DNA of 64,000 nucleotides, from positions 1 through 64,000 of the forward strand of contig DWWT01000058.1 of assembly GCA_019119575.1 (NCBI GenBank). The letters are read 5' to 3'. How positions within the stretch are numbered: the stretch's first letter is position 1; the number at the start of each line of letters is the position of its first letter. The DNA is from Candidatus Enterocloster excrementipullorum (lineage in GTDB: Bacteria; Bacillota; Clostridia; Lachnospirales; Lachnospiraceae). The position numbers were made by a program, and so were the translations under genes. This document shows positions 41,967-51,198 of this stretch, piece after piece. The notes beneath the pieces were generated by a model. It worked only from the letters and a program-made list of their open reading frames with translations. It had not been told where the DNA came from and searched no databases.

Positions 41967-44045
41967 TTATACATAATTGCAAAGAATAACTCTTTCCAGC
42001 TCTCCCTTGACCTCCGTGGGTTTTCGTATTCCTCTTACCCAATCATACAAGCAATGGTTCGTATGGATCAGATGTTCCACCAACGGCGGGAATTCCTGGC
42101 CGCAGATGTCAATCAGTCCATGTTCCATTCCTTCGCCGTCAAACCGTCCCAAAAGAGGCTGATCGTTCATCTCAAAATAATGTGCTCCTACGCAGCATGG
42201 ATGAGTCATTGCCCTCTGCATATAATATTCCAGCGCTTTTCCTCTTTCTTCTTGGTTCGGAGAAGCAATCAGTCCGTGCGAAAGATTCCCTTTATCACCG
42301 CCTCCAATATGATATTCGCCAATCACAGCCGGCATGTCTTTTGTCCTTCTGACAATTTCCAGCATCGTTTCCGGTTCCGGGCGATAGCAGTTAAAAGAAA
42401 AGACATCATGCGCCCCGCAGCCTGCCATAGCCTCTCCTCCTGCCTCCGAATATCTCATTCCCAGGTCAAGGTGATCCGGATCCAACTTTTTCAAAGCCTC
42501 AGCTACCGTATTCTCGTATTTCCATACCAGATGGCCATGGAGCCTCTGGCAGTCCTGCGCCGCTTTCTCTGAAAATTTGTCCGCTCCTTCTATCGGCTCC
42601 AGAAGGTCATCAAAACAGCTAAACTCCGTATTCCATGCCCGATTCAGCGCTTCAATTCCCCCATACTCTTCCCTGAGTATTTCGGCAAGCACGCTTCTAC
42701 TCTCCAATTCTTCCCTGCTTGCAAAGGCCCGCTCCGCCAGATTCACTTTCTGGAATCTCCATTCCGGTTCATTGTTTATAAAATATCCAATCATATAGGG
42801 ATTTCCCAAAAACGGCGACAGCTGCTCCCTTGCAAAGCGCTCCGCATTGTTCCTATATTCTTTCGAAAACACATCCGGGAAGTCCCTAAATATTTTAATC
42901 TGCGTCTGCGGGAATTCCTTCAATGTCCAGACAAAGGGAATTTCTGCCTTCTCCAAATACTCCATAACGCGTTCATCAGAATAGTTATTTACCCCGACTC
43001 CTATGGTATTAAATCCCCACCGTTTCAAGCGGGCTGTATTGATTTTGTGCCAGGCATCCCACCATCCATCCGCTCCAAACACACGTATCATATTTGCCCT
43101 GGCAAAATTGAACATATCCCGGTGAACACCCGATTCACGTCCGTTCCGCTTTACGTATTCCGGAATTTCTCCTGCATTGGTCCAGGCAGCTGCATATTTT
43201 TCATCCGTTTTTTTCGGAAGCCAGGCGAACAAGCTCTGCATCCCATCTACAAGCCCAAACACTCCCATTCGTGAACCATAACATACACCGTTGGAGAAAA
43301 AGCCATATCCATCCGGATCTACCAGCCACCACCGGGATTTTGTTTTTTCCAGATGAAAAAATCCCGTCTTTTTGAAAGGCATATCAAGGCAGCCACCATA
43401 TTTGCTCCATCCTGCAGGATATACACAATCCGTCTGCGCACGCTTATATTCATCCAGAAGAATTGTTTTAAGCTCCTCAGCAGAATGGATTTTCGTATCC
43501 CATTCCTTCTGAATCCACTGGCCGAACGCATCTACCATAGGCGAGCCTTCCACCCGTATCTCGGGCGGTTCATTTGTAAGCCAGCAGTCTTCCACTATCA
43601 CATGTTCAAATCGGCAAACACACCCGGCATGTATCAAAATCTTTACCATCTCCGCGTCCCCAATAGAAATCGGCATTCCGGAGCACATTCCCTTCAGCAT
43701 TCCCGGAAGGGTTTTCAAAAAATAGCGTTTCGACTGCAATTCAGCAAAATCAACAAGAACCGTCACTGACTGCTGAGGTATCATCTGGTACCTCAGTCGG
43801 TTGGAAGGTTCCTCATCGCCTGCCTTGTAAAAGCAGGCGTCAACCAGAGCCATGCCCTCCATGTTGATGCGCAATTTCAAAATCAGGAAGCGATAGCGCG
43901 GCCAATTCCGCATCAAATTCCCTGCGCCTAATTCCAGCTCCACCTTTCCTTCTTGATCCGGCATTACCTTCCATCCATCTGAAGTCTGCATCCCCATTCC
44001 TTTTCTGATGGAAGACAGACTGATATCTATCCGCAGGTCTTTCAT
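41967..44045 (-). CDS. Clan GH-A glycoside hydrolase, agarase (GH50)-like
   Basis: 692-residue cytosolic hydrolase without a signal peptide. The N-terminal 200 residues form a beta-rich, carbohydrate-binding-like part. The catalytic barrel starts at RWWLVDPDGYGFFSNGVCYG, a GH50/GH42-style entry. Probable acid/base Glu lies in GYFINNEPEW (about residue 425) and the nucleophile in AVIGEYHIGGG (about 576). The sequence resembles GH50 beta-agarases but could cleave other beta-galactosides. The ATG overlaps the stop of the solute-binding remnant (ATGA), so it depended on that gene for translation. Codon use looks more AT-rich than neighbouring genes. Confidence 0.7.
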   Translation of the reverse strand: MKDLRIDISLSSIRKGMGMQTSDGWKVMPDQEGKVELELGAGNLMRNWPRYRFLILKLRINMEGMALVDACFYKAGDEEPSNRLRYQMIPQQSVTVLVDFAELQSKRYFLKTLPGMLKGMCSGMPISIGDAEMVKILIHAGCVCRFEHVIVEDCWLTNEPPEIRVEGSPMVDAFGQWIQKEWDTKIHSAEELKTILLDEYKRAQTDCVYPAGWSKYGGCLDMPFKKTGFFHLEKTKSRWWLVDPDGYGFFSNGVCYGSRMGVFGLVDGMQSLFAWLPKKTDEKYAAAWTNAGEIPEYVKRNGRESGVHRDMFNFARANMIRVFGADGWWDAWHKINTARLKRWGFNTIGVGVNNYSDERVMEYLEKAEIPFVWTLKEFPQTQIKIFRDFPDVFSKEYRNNAERFAREQLSPFLGNPYMIGYFINNEPEWRFQKVNLAERAFASREELESRSVLAEILREEYGGIEALNRAWNTEFSCFDDLLEPIEGADKFSEKAAQDCQRLHGHLVWKYENTVAEALKKLDPDHLDLGMRYSEAGGEAMAGCGAHDVFSFNCYRPEPETMLEIVRRTKDMPAVIGEYHIGGGDKGNLSHGLIASPNQEERGKALEYYMQRAMTHPCCVGAHYFEMNDQPLLGRFDGEGMEHGLIDICGQEFPPLVEHLIHTNHCLYDWVRGIRKPTEVKGELERVILCNYV

Positions 44046-45170
44046 TCTTCAGCAAATCCTCCCTGTTCCTTCCACATCTGGGTAGCCTCCTCTTCCCAAG
44101 CGGAACCTCCCACTGCTTCCCACTCTTCCATGTATGAATCATATACCGTCTGAAGATCCTCCTCTGTCGTAAGAAGCTCAGCCAGCATCTCGCTGATTAT
44201 TTGGTCCATATCCGCTCCATTTTCTTTTCGTTCCTGGGAGACCCCTGTGATGTATGCCCAGTCAATGCCATTATCCCAGGCCTCCTGCACCCCTTTGCGT
44301 GTCTGTTCATTTAACGTCCGGAATTCCGCGTTATTGGCCGGCTTAAAGAGTCTCCAGTAGCAATATCCTCCCGCCGCGCGATGGCTGGCGCTGTCCTTGT
44401 AAATATCAAGATATTCAAACGTGCCTGCCTCTTTGTCGATCCACTGAAACATTGTTCCCTCGACACCAAGATATAAGAGATCGCTTCCTTCCTCGCTCAT
44501 GCAATAATTGGCTACACGTACCGCGCCTTCCAGGTTCTTGCTGGAAGCAGAAAACATCCATCCCTCTGTCAGCTTTGGATAAGAGGCAGGAACACCCGAA
44601 TCTCCATAAGGTCCTTTAAGCAAGGGGAAGCAGAATGTAGGCACCGGATCCTCTGTGTACCGGCTTGGCATCCAATTGTTGGTGGGGCCCACACATTCCC
44701 ATTCCAGGCAGCCCGCAACACCCGTCCAAAGTTTTCCGAACATATCCATCTGAGGAATAGCCACATAATCCGGTTCTACCACTCCATCATTAATGAGCGT
44801 TCTGATATAAGAAATCGCTTCCAGAAACCGGGGATGTTTTACCCAGGTGGTAACCGTCCCGTCCTCCAGCTCTATTTCCCTTCCTTTGGGAATTCCATAG
44901 GCCCCAAAAATATTTTGAAATGCCTTTTCAGAAGCCGTTGTAAGGTTATCCAGGCGGAATGTAAGTCCATACGTATCATCCTGTCCGTCTCCATCCGGAT
45001 CATCATACGTAAATGCGTGCAGTACATTTCTATAAGATTCCAGATCCACCGGCTCTTCCAATCCTAAATTTTCCAGCCAGTCTGACCGCAGATTTACATT
45101 TGCCGTATACTCCAGCGCCGGAGACGGAACCATATACACGCCGTCATTATTGATCGCTACCTTCTTCAAT
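44042..45170 (-). pseudogene. Extracellular solute-binding protein, N-terminally truncated
   Basis: Family 1 ABC sugar-binding protein lacking its lipoprotein signal and N-terminal lobe. Recognisable sequence begins at about ILKKVAINNDGVYMVPSPAL and continues through WLENLGLEEPVDLESYRN, a typical binding-protein hinge, to the C-terminus (about 375 residues). The open frame extends to 45259, but those first 30 or so residues are antisense to the RpiR gene on the other strand and are not real. Without the signal peptide the product could not be exported. No cognate permease genes are adjacent, so an ABC unit has been lost. Confidence 0.8.
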
Positions 45171-45926
45171 ATGTCCATCGGGGAACTGGCACAGACATGC
45201 GGTACAAGCGTATCCACGGTTGTCCGGCTATGTAAATCCGCAGGGTACAACGGGTACAAAACGCTGTGCCGTGAACTGTCGATTGACCTGGCTTCCCAGT
45301 CCGGTACGACGGATGACTATTGCGATATCCAGCCCGGAGATCCGGTTGAGACAATTGTAAATTCTGTGTGTGCCAATAATATCCGCGCCATCGAAAATAC
45401 AATGTCCGTTTTAAATCTCGATGAGCTCGAAAAAGCTGTCGCAGCAATCACCAAAGCAACACGTGTAGATTTTTACGGGGTGGCAGTTTCCGGAAATGTG
45501 GCAATGGACGCGTGCAACAAATTTGTGCGCATCAATAAGGTCTCCATGTCATCGCCTGATCCCCATCAGCAAATTTTACACGCATCTCTTTTAAAGCCGG
45601 AAGATGTGGCAGTTCTTATTTCCTATTCCGGCAACACAAGAGATATTCTGGAAACAGCTGATGCCGTAAAACAGTCAGGGGCAACTTTAATCAGCCTGAC
45701 CAAATACTCCAAAAATCCCCTGGGCAAAATGGCCGACATCTGCCTCTATTCCTCCTCTTCCGAATCCCTCGTCCGCAGCGGTCCCATGGGTTCCAGAATC
45801 GGTCAGCTAACCGTAATCGACATCCTTTACACCGCTGTAGCTGGAAGAGAATTTGACCATGTAAAAAGCCAGCTTGATAAAACCCGGCTGGCGACTGCAA
45901 AAAAACATATTCAATTCAGCCTGTAA
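45171..45926 (+). pseudogene. RpiR/MurR-type SIS regulator, N-terminally truncated
   Basis: The C-terminal SIS phosphosugar domain is complete (VDFYGVAVSGNVAMDACNKF, VAVLISYSGNTRDILETA). The helix-turn-helix is cut at MSIGELAQTCGTSVSTVVR. The normal leader of about 45 residues (helix 1-2 of HTH-6) is missing. Bases upstream of 45171 are the antisense of the beheaded binding protein and carry no Shine-Dalgarno site, so translation is doubtful. Both 5' ends vanish at one junction. Confidence 0.8.
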
Positions 45927-45948
45927 TTTCGGGGCAGAAAGGAGCATC

Positions 45949-47370
45949 ATGCTTCCCTTAAACAAACCAACCATTGGATTTTTATTTATCTCCACACCGC
46001 GTTTTCACGATCTGGGAGAAGGAACAGAGGGAAATTATTTTTATATGCGGAAAGAAAATTACGTAAAACAATGTCTGAAACGCTTCTCCTTTGCCGACGT
46101 GTGTTTTCCCGGTATTGTATATACCCGGGAAGATTTAAAAAAAGCCATGGCTTCCTTTTTATCCTCCGCGCCGGATCTGATATTTGCCATGTTTCTCTCC
46201 TGGTCCGACGATTATGCCTGGGTCCGATTTTTGAGAGACATGCCGCCCATCCCTCTTGTGCTGGCAACGATATCCTTCGAAGAAGAGCCTGTCAAGGATT
46301 CCTTCACGGAAGACCGCTTCGTGGAATTCCTGGCCTCCGGCGGACTTGTGGGAAGCCTGGAAGCCTCCGGCTCGCTCGCGCGCTTTAATCGGCCCATGAC
46401 GTTCACGTTCACCGGATCCGAAGACCAAGTTGTAGAGGAAACACTGCATCTGGCCCGCGCCTGCGTTCTTCGCCGCGAGATAAAAAATACCGTTTTTGGC
46501 CTGCTCCCCTCTTTCAATGAAGTCATGTGGTCAACGTATATAGACCCCTATGCATTCTTTATGGCGGCCGGACCGGAACTGCGTTTTCTATCTGTAGCAC
46601 AGCTCGAAGAAGAAATTGACGCATTGTCCGCAGAGGCAGTCGACGCAGCCGTTTCGCAGCTCCGCCAAACATATTCCGATGACGGCAGAATACAGGAGGA
46701 TAAAATGAGAGCTTCCGTAGCCGCCTCCCTGGCCATGGAATCTCTCGCAAGAAAATTTGGCATCGAACTTCTGGTTCTGAACGATGTTGATGCCACACTG
46801 CTCAACCGCATCGGGTTACGCCCCGGTTTCGCTCCTTGTCCCGGAACCAATGATGTGATGGTTATTCCGGAAGGTGATCTGGGCGGCGGACTTGCCTGCT
46901 ATATTTTGGGAAAACTTTCGGGAAAACACGTTAATTTTATAGAGCCATTTTATATCAACCGCAAAGACAATACATTTGCTGCCGGACATGCCGGCCCCCA
47001 GGATTATACTTCATCAACCGGACGCACGCTGCTTTCTCTGGATGAGCGCTTCGCCAAATCCAGCTATAAGTATGCCGGCGCACCGTTTGCCTGGCATTTG
47101 ATCGGTCCCGGAGAAAAAACAATGCTGCACATATCCCAAGGACCGAACGGCATCAAAATGGCGGCCACTCTGGTCGATGCTCTGGAATGCGACTACTTTT
47201 TAGCCGGGTATTCCCACGGCCTTATTCGCCCCAGAATGGATTCCGGCACATTTTTTTCCCGCCTGATCGAGTTTGGAGTAACGCAGCATTTTGCTTTAGC
47301 CGACGGAAACTGGTTAAAAGAAGCTTCCATGGCGGCCCGTCTCATGGGTTTTGATTATCTGGAAATTTAA
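45949..47370 (+). CDS. L-fucose/L-arabinose isomerase family protein
   Basis: 473-residue protein of the fucose/arabinose isomerase superfamily, which interconverts aldoses and ketoses with Mn2+. ATG 45949 lies four bases after AAAGGAG. N-terminal Rossmann-like part (PTIGFLFISTPRFHDLGEGT), middle GLLPSFNEVMWSTYIDPYAF and the C-terminal GTNDVMVIPEGDLGGGLACY stretch with conserved Glu and Asp follow the family. The exact sugar is not clear; some members are not isomerases. The next-door regulator is broken, so control is uncertain. A terminator follows directly. Confidence 0.7.
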   Translation: MLPLNKPTIGFLFISTPRFHDLGEGTEGNYFYMRKENYVKQCLKRFSFADVCFPGIVYTREDLKKAMASFLSSAPDLIFAMFLSWSDDYAWVRFLRDMPPIPLVLATISFEEEPVKDSFTEDRFVEFLASGGLVGSLEASGSLARFNRPMTFTFTGSEDQVVEETLHLARACVLRREIKNTVFGLLPSFNEVMWSTYIDPYAFFMAAGPELRFLSVAQLEEEIDALSAEAVDAAVSQLRQTYSDDGRIQEDKMRASVAASLAMESLARKFGIELLVLNDVDATLLNRIGLRPGFAPCPGTNDVMVIPEGDLGGGLACYILGKLSGKHVNFIEPFYINRKDNTFAAGHAGPQDYTSSTGRTLLSLDERFAKSSYKYAGAPFAWHLIGPGEKTMLHISQGPNGIKMAATLVDALECDYFLAGYSHGLIRPRMDSGTFFSRLIEFGVTQHFALADGNWLKEASMAARLMGFDYLEI

Positions 47371-47371
47371 A

Positions 47372-47415
47372 AGCCTCGGAACAGCGCACCAATTCCGCTG
47401 TTCCGAAGCTTTTTC
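47372..47415 (+). terminator. Terminator of the isomerase gene
   Basis: AGC-CTCGGAACAGCG pairs with CGCTGTTCCGA-AGCT across an eight-base loop, then TTTTT. Confidence 0.85.
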
Positions 47416-47430
47416 TCTGTCTGTCCTTTG

Positions 47431-48330
47431 TCAGATCAGCCCCGCTGTCTTCATCTCCGCCTTGATCCTGTCAAGCACCGGGCCCTCGGGGGTGGGCAGA
47501 TTGGGCTTATAGGGATCGCCGATGTCCCTGCCCCTGAGATTTGCCATGTCCTTTGCCGCCACCGGGAAGCTGGCGCCGTCCATGGACAGACGCACCGGAT
47601 TCAATTTGAACTGCGCCTCCAGGGAGCCCTGCAGATCCCCGGCAACGAACTTATTGTACACATCCGTGATCAGCTCCGGCATAAAGTTCGCCGCTGTGCA
47701 CACGCCGCCCACAGCTCCGTGGCACATGGAGGCATACAAAAGGGTGTCCTTTCCGCCGAATACCTTAAAGCCAACGTCGCGGGTTCTGCGGATGAACTCC
47801 GCGGTCTGGGTGATATCCCCGCTGGTATCCTTCATTCCCACGATGTTCGGCACCTCATGGGCCAGCCGCTCCACCAGCTTTCCGGACATGGTGTAATTCA
47901 CACGGCCCGGATTATTGTACAGAAGCATGGGCGTCTCGGGAACCGACTCCGCGATGGTCTTAAAGTGAAGGTAGAGTTCGTCCTCCGTAGGCTTTAAGAA
48001 CATGGGCTGAAGTACGGAAATACCTGCGGCCCCATTTGCCACGGCCATCTTTGCGAGACGGCAGCACTTTTTGGTGCTGATGGCGCCGATTCCAAAATAT
48101 ACGGGGACGCGGCCCGCGGCCTGATCCACCATGATCTTTAAGCCGCGCTCCATCTCATCCTCTTCCACCACGTAAAACTCGCCGTTGCTTCCAAAAGCCA
48201 GGATTCCCAGCACACCGCCCTCAATAACATAGTCAACCTGATCTCTCAGCTTTGCCTCATCGATCCGCTCCTCCTCATCAATGGGAGTAAGGATGGGAAC
48301 GATCACGCCCTTGATAAAATCTGTATTCAT
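47431..48330 (-). CDS. DapA/NanA superfamily aldolase
   Basis: Class I aldolase/dehydratase of 299 residues. Schiff-base Lys is in VGMKDTSGD (Lys167) and the catalytic Tyr in LLYNNPGRVNY (Tyr138); the barrel begins GVIVPILTPIDEE. Family members include dihydrodipicolinate synthase, N-acetylneuraminate lyase and 2-keto-3-deoxygluconate or deoxyglucarate lyases. Because it follows a 2-hydroxy-3-oxopropionate reductase-like gene, a sugar-acid lyase is more likely than lysine synthesis (inference). The gap between the genes is 83 bp. It has no promoter of its own that I can see. Confidence 0.75.
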   Translation of the reverse strand: MNTDFIKGVIVPILTPIDEEERIDEAKLRDQVDYVIEGGVLGILAFGSNGEFYVVEEDEMERGLKIMVDQAAGRVPVYFGIGAISTKKCCRLAKMAVANGAAGISVLQPMFLKPTEDELYLHFKTIAESVPETPMLLYNNPGRVNYTMSGKLVERLAHEVPNIVGMKDTSGDITQTAEFIRRTRDVGFKVFGGKDTLLYASMCHGAVGGVCTAANFMPELITDVYNKFVAGDLQGSLEAQFKLNPVRLSMDGASFPVAAKDMANLRGRDIGDPYKPNLPTPEGPVLDRIKAEMKTAGLI

Positions 48331-48413
48331 AGCGCTTCTCCTTTATATGGGATTTCTAAAATCATTTTCACAGGGAGCGCCGTCATCCGGACGCCGCCCC
48401 CTGGCAGCCCGTT

Positions 48414-49298
48414 TTATGACTCTACCGTGGTGTTCGCAATCTTCTCGTAATACTTCACGATGCTGGAGTGGTCTTCCTTCTCATACCCATCTGCCTTCAG
48501 AGCCTGCATGATTTCCATCAGCTGTCCGGTTAACGGCACAGGTGAGCTGATGGCATGGGCCGCGTTCAGCGCGTTGTTCAGATCCTTAATATGAAGCTCA
48601 ATGCGGAAGCCGGGCTTGAAGTTTCTGCCGAGCATCATGGGAGCCTTTGCATCCATAACCGTGGAGCCGGCCAGGCCGCCCCGGATTGCCTGGTATACCA
48701 GTTCCGGATCCGTCCCCGCCTTTTTTGCGAAGGTAAGGGCCTCAGATACAGCAGCAATATTCACAGCAACCACGATCTGATTTGCCAGCTTGGCCACATT
48801 TCCGGATCCCAGCTCACCTACATATACAACAGAACCTGCCATCACCATAAGCATATCATAATACTTGTCAAAAAGCTCCTTTTTGCCGCCAACCATCACG
48901 GACAGAGTTCCGTCGATAGCCTTGGGCTCGCCGCCGGATACGGGAGCGTCCAGCATCTCAATTCCCATCTTCGCCAGCTCAGCGCCGATGGCCTTGCTCT
49001 CGGTTGGATCGATGGAACTCATATCGATGAGAACCGTGCCGGGCTTTGCGCCCTCGGCAACGCCGTTCTCACCCAAGACAGCGGCACGCACATGAGGAGA
49101 GTTGGGAACCATGGTGATCACAACCTCACACTGCTCCGCAACTTCCTTTCCGTTATTTGCGGCCACAGCGCCGCAGCCAACCACCTCGTTTACCGCATCC
49201 TTATTAAAATCAAAAACAACCAGCTCATAACCAGCTTTCAACAAGTTCTTGCTCATGGGCTTTCCCATAATACCTAATCCGATGAAACCTACTTTCAT
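48414..49298 (-). CDS. garR: 2-hydroxy-3-oxopropionate (tartronate semialdehyde) reductase-like
   Basis: 294-residue beta-hydroxyacid dehydrogenase. The NAD(P) motif is GFIGLGIMGKPMSKNL at the N-terminus. The substrate signature DAPVSGGEPKAIDGTLSVM lies about residues 118-136, and the catalytic Lys is in GSGNVAKLANQIV (about 170). Relatives reduce tartronate semialdehyde to glycerate or act on other 3-hydroxyacids. ATG 49296-49298 is downstream of AAAGGA. It leads a two-gene unit with the DapA-like aldolase, from a strong promoter at 49372-49400, just after a terminator closing the fructosamine operon. Confidence 0.8.
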   Translation of the reverse strand: MKVGFIGLGIMGKPMSKNLLKAGYELVVFDFNKDAVNEVVGCGAVAANNGKEVAEQCEVVITMVPNSPHVRAAVLGENGVAEGAKPGTVLIDMSSIDPTESKAIGAELAKMGIEMLDAPVSGGEPKAIDGTLSVMVGGKKELFDKYYDMLMVMAGSVVYVGELGSGNVAKLANQIVVAVNIAAVSEALTFAKKAGTDPELVYQAIRGGLAGSTVMDAKAPMMLGRNFKPGFRIELHIKDLNNALNAAHAISSPVPLTGQLMEIMQALKADGYEKEDHSSIVKYYEKIANTTVES

Positions 49299-49371
49299 TT
49301 CGTTACCATCCTTTCCGATTGTTTGTAATGATCTTTTTTCTTTCTCAGCCGTTCTCCGGCTTCTGCACCCA

Positions 49372-49400
49372 TTATAGCCAGTCCCATCTCCTGTTTCAAT
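49372..49400 (-). promoter_or_regulatory. Promoter of the garR-dapA-like unit
   Basis: -35 TTGAAA (49395-49400), 17-bp spacer, -10 TATAAT (49372-49377), minus strand. Confidence 0.75.
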
Positions 49401-49414
49401 TGGCGTTTGAGACA

Positions 49415-49453
49415 AAAAAGAAGCTGTTTTTTATGAAAACAGCTTCTTTTTTC
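49415..49453. terminator. Bidirectional terminator closing the fructosamine operon
   Basis: AAAAAAGAAGCTGTTTT-TTATG-AAAACAGCTTCTTTTTT is a near-perfect symmetric stem with A and T runs on both sides. Confidence 0.85.
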
Positions 49454-49504
49454 ATTCTTTTGTTTCATCATTTCAAATTCATTTCATCCCTTTGAAACAA
49501 GCAG

Positions 49505-50290
49505 CTACAGCTGGGCAATCAGCTTAAAGTCCTTCTGCCCCGGGTTTTTGATCTTCAGCCGGTTGCTTTTGTCCGTGGAGATAACATACGATGTATTCTC
49601 TCCCCGCAGAACGCTGATCGAGGCGTGTACCGGATCCCCGACCTCATCATAGACGATTTTAAACAGATCGAAAACAGGATCTCCGGGTTCACACTTAAGG
49701 AGTTCCTCCTCATCCTTCCGAATCTTGCGCACCTTGATTGCTTTTTCGGCCGAAGCCATGCGTACGTGGTATTCGTCCCGCAAAATCCGATAGATAGAAA
49801 AATCCCCGGAAAAATGCCGGCGGATCCCCGGAAAACGAACCGCGGATATATAGCAGGTGTCAAGCATAACCGGGACGCCGTCCGTACTCAGAATTCGCTT
49901 GACCACCACGGCCTTTCCCTTTGTTTTCATCCCCAGATAACGGGCCATCTCCGTATCCGGATCCATCTCGTCTACCGATAAAAGCCGCTGGGCCGTCCCC
50001 TTCTCCAAATCGCCCATGATATCGTGAAAACCGCCGATATCGTCCAAATGCCCCTGGATTTCCTGCCCCAGGACAAATGTCCCCTTTCCCTGCTTTTTCA
50101 CAAGAACCCTTCTGTCGCAGAGCTCCTTCACCGCCCTGCGCACCGTAATCCGGCTGACCTTGTAGATCTCTTCCAGTTCCTTCTCCACAGGAAGCTTGTC
50201 CCCGGCCCGGTAAACATCAGCCTCAATGTCCGCCTGAATCGCTTCCATGAGCTGTTGATACAGCGGCTTCGCCGCGTTTTGTTCCAGCAT
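49505..50290 (-). CDS. GntR family regulator, UTRA type
   Basis: 261-residue regulator. The winged helix (about 15-80) reads YRAGDKLPVEKELEEIYKVS and RITVRRAVKELCDRRVLVKK. The UTRA effector domain (about 100-245) is like FrlR/HutC regulators and would sense a sugar phosphate. ATG 50288-50290 follows GGGGG; an upstream ATG at 50311 has no RBS. It is the last gene of the fructosamine operon. Palindromes at the frlB promoter are candidate sites for it. Confidence 0.82.
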   Translation of the reverse strand: MLEQNAAKPLYQQLMEAIQADIEADVYRAGDKLPVEKELEEIYKVSRITVRRAVKELCDRRVLVKKQGKGTFVLGQEIQGHLDDIGGFHDIMGDLEKGTAQRLLSVDEMDPDTEMARYLGMKTKGKAVVVKRILSTDGVPVMLDTCYISAVRFPGIRRHFSGDFSIYRILRDEYHVRMASAEKAIKVRKIRKDEEELLKCEPGDPVFDLFKIVYDEVGDPVHASISVLRGENTSYVISTDKSNRLKIKNPGQKDFKLIAQL

Positions 50291-50346
50291 AACCCCCGTC
50301 CCCAATCTCATATTTTATTTATTATACTGCGGAAGGGGCATCATTG

Positions 50347-51168
50347 TCAATTTTCGTTCATCGGATGCGGATGTCCAAATCCCCCTCTGACACCGCAGGA
50401 AAGAGCCGCCCGCTCTGCCGCGTAGTCCAGGGCTTCTCCCATTTTTCCCGTATCCTCATACCGCGTCAGGAAACCCGCGATAAAGCTGTCCCCGGCCCCC
50501 ATGGTGTCTACCGCGTTCGCAGGCTTGATTCCCTGGCTGCAGAAGTCGCTTCCGTCATAAAACAGAGCCCCCTCTTTTCCCCGGGTCACTCCGGCAATCT
50601 TTGTCCCCAGCCCACAGGCCTGCTCCAAAAGGGCCCTGCAGTCCGCGAGCGTCAGATCCGCGCCGGAAAAAAAGGCGTAGGTCAGATGCGGACACACCCG
50701 TTTCAAATATTCCGGATCCCGCTTGTCGGAAAAGTCAAAGCTCACTTTGCAGGCCGCGGCCAGTGCCGGAAGCTCGTATTCAATGTTGGAATAGCAGCTT
50801 GTATGGCACACATCAAACTGTCTGATCAGCTCCACATCCTCCGGCACAATGCGGAGGGCAAAGAGGTGCTGGCAGCTCTCCCTCGGCCCGGCTCCAAATA
50901 CCCGGTCTCCGTCCTTTAAATATACCCTTGGCCTGGCTGACGGCGCATAGACCCGGCGGGAACGGGAAAACCCAACCCCTTCTTCTGCCAGACAGGCGCG
51001 GATCCACTGCGCGTTCTCATCATCCCCGAAAATCCCGATGTATTCGACCTGCTCCGCTCCGTTTTTTCTGCAGTTTACTGCCACATTCACCGCATTTCCC
51101 CCAGGGAAATATACCCCCTCATCCATATAGCAGTCCGTCACATTGTCTCCCACAGCAATCAGCTTCAT
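50347..51168 (-). CDS. frlD: PfkB sugar kinase, fructoselysine 6-kinase (FrlD)-like
   Basis: 273-residue ribokinase-family enzyme that would phosphorylate the imported fructosamine at C6. The start MKLIAVGDNVTDCYMDEGVY and FPGGNAVNVAVNCRKNGAEQ match FrlD style. DTMGAGDSFIAGF holds the catalytic Asp near 225. No signal peptide, so cytosolic. GGAGG lies before ATG 51168. Neighbour genes for an importer and a FrlB-like deglycase support the assignment; a generic fructose-type kinase cannot be excluded. Confidence 0.78.
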   Translation of the reverse strand: MKLIAVGDNVTDCYMDEGVYFPGGNAVNVAVNCRKNGAEQVEYIGIFGDDENAQWIRACLAEEGVGFSRSRRVYAPSARPRVYLKDGDRVFGAGPRESCQHLFALRIVPEDVELIRQFDVCHTSCYSNIEYELPALAAACKVSFDFSDKRDPEYLKRVCPHLTYAFFSGADLTLADCRALLEQACGLGTKIAGVTRGKEGALFYDGSDFCSQGIKPANAVDTMGAGDSFIAGFLTRYEDTGKMGEALDYAAERAALSCGVRGGFGHPHPMNEN

Positions 51169-51198
51169 ACCGCATTCCGCCTCCTTAATTTACAAATT

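Noticed and set aside
45171-45259. N-terminal extension of the truncated binding protein
   Set aside because: These codons are the antisense of the RpiR helix-turn-helix and so are not native.
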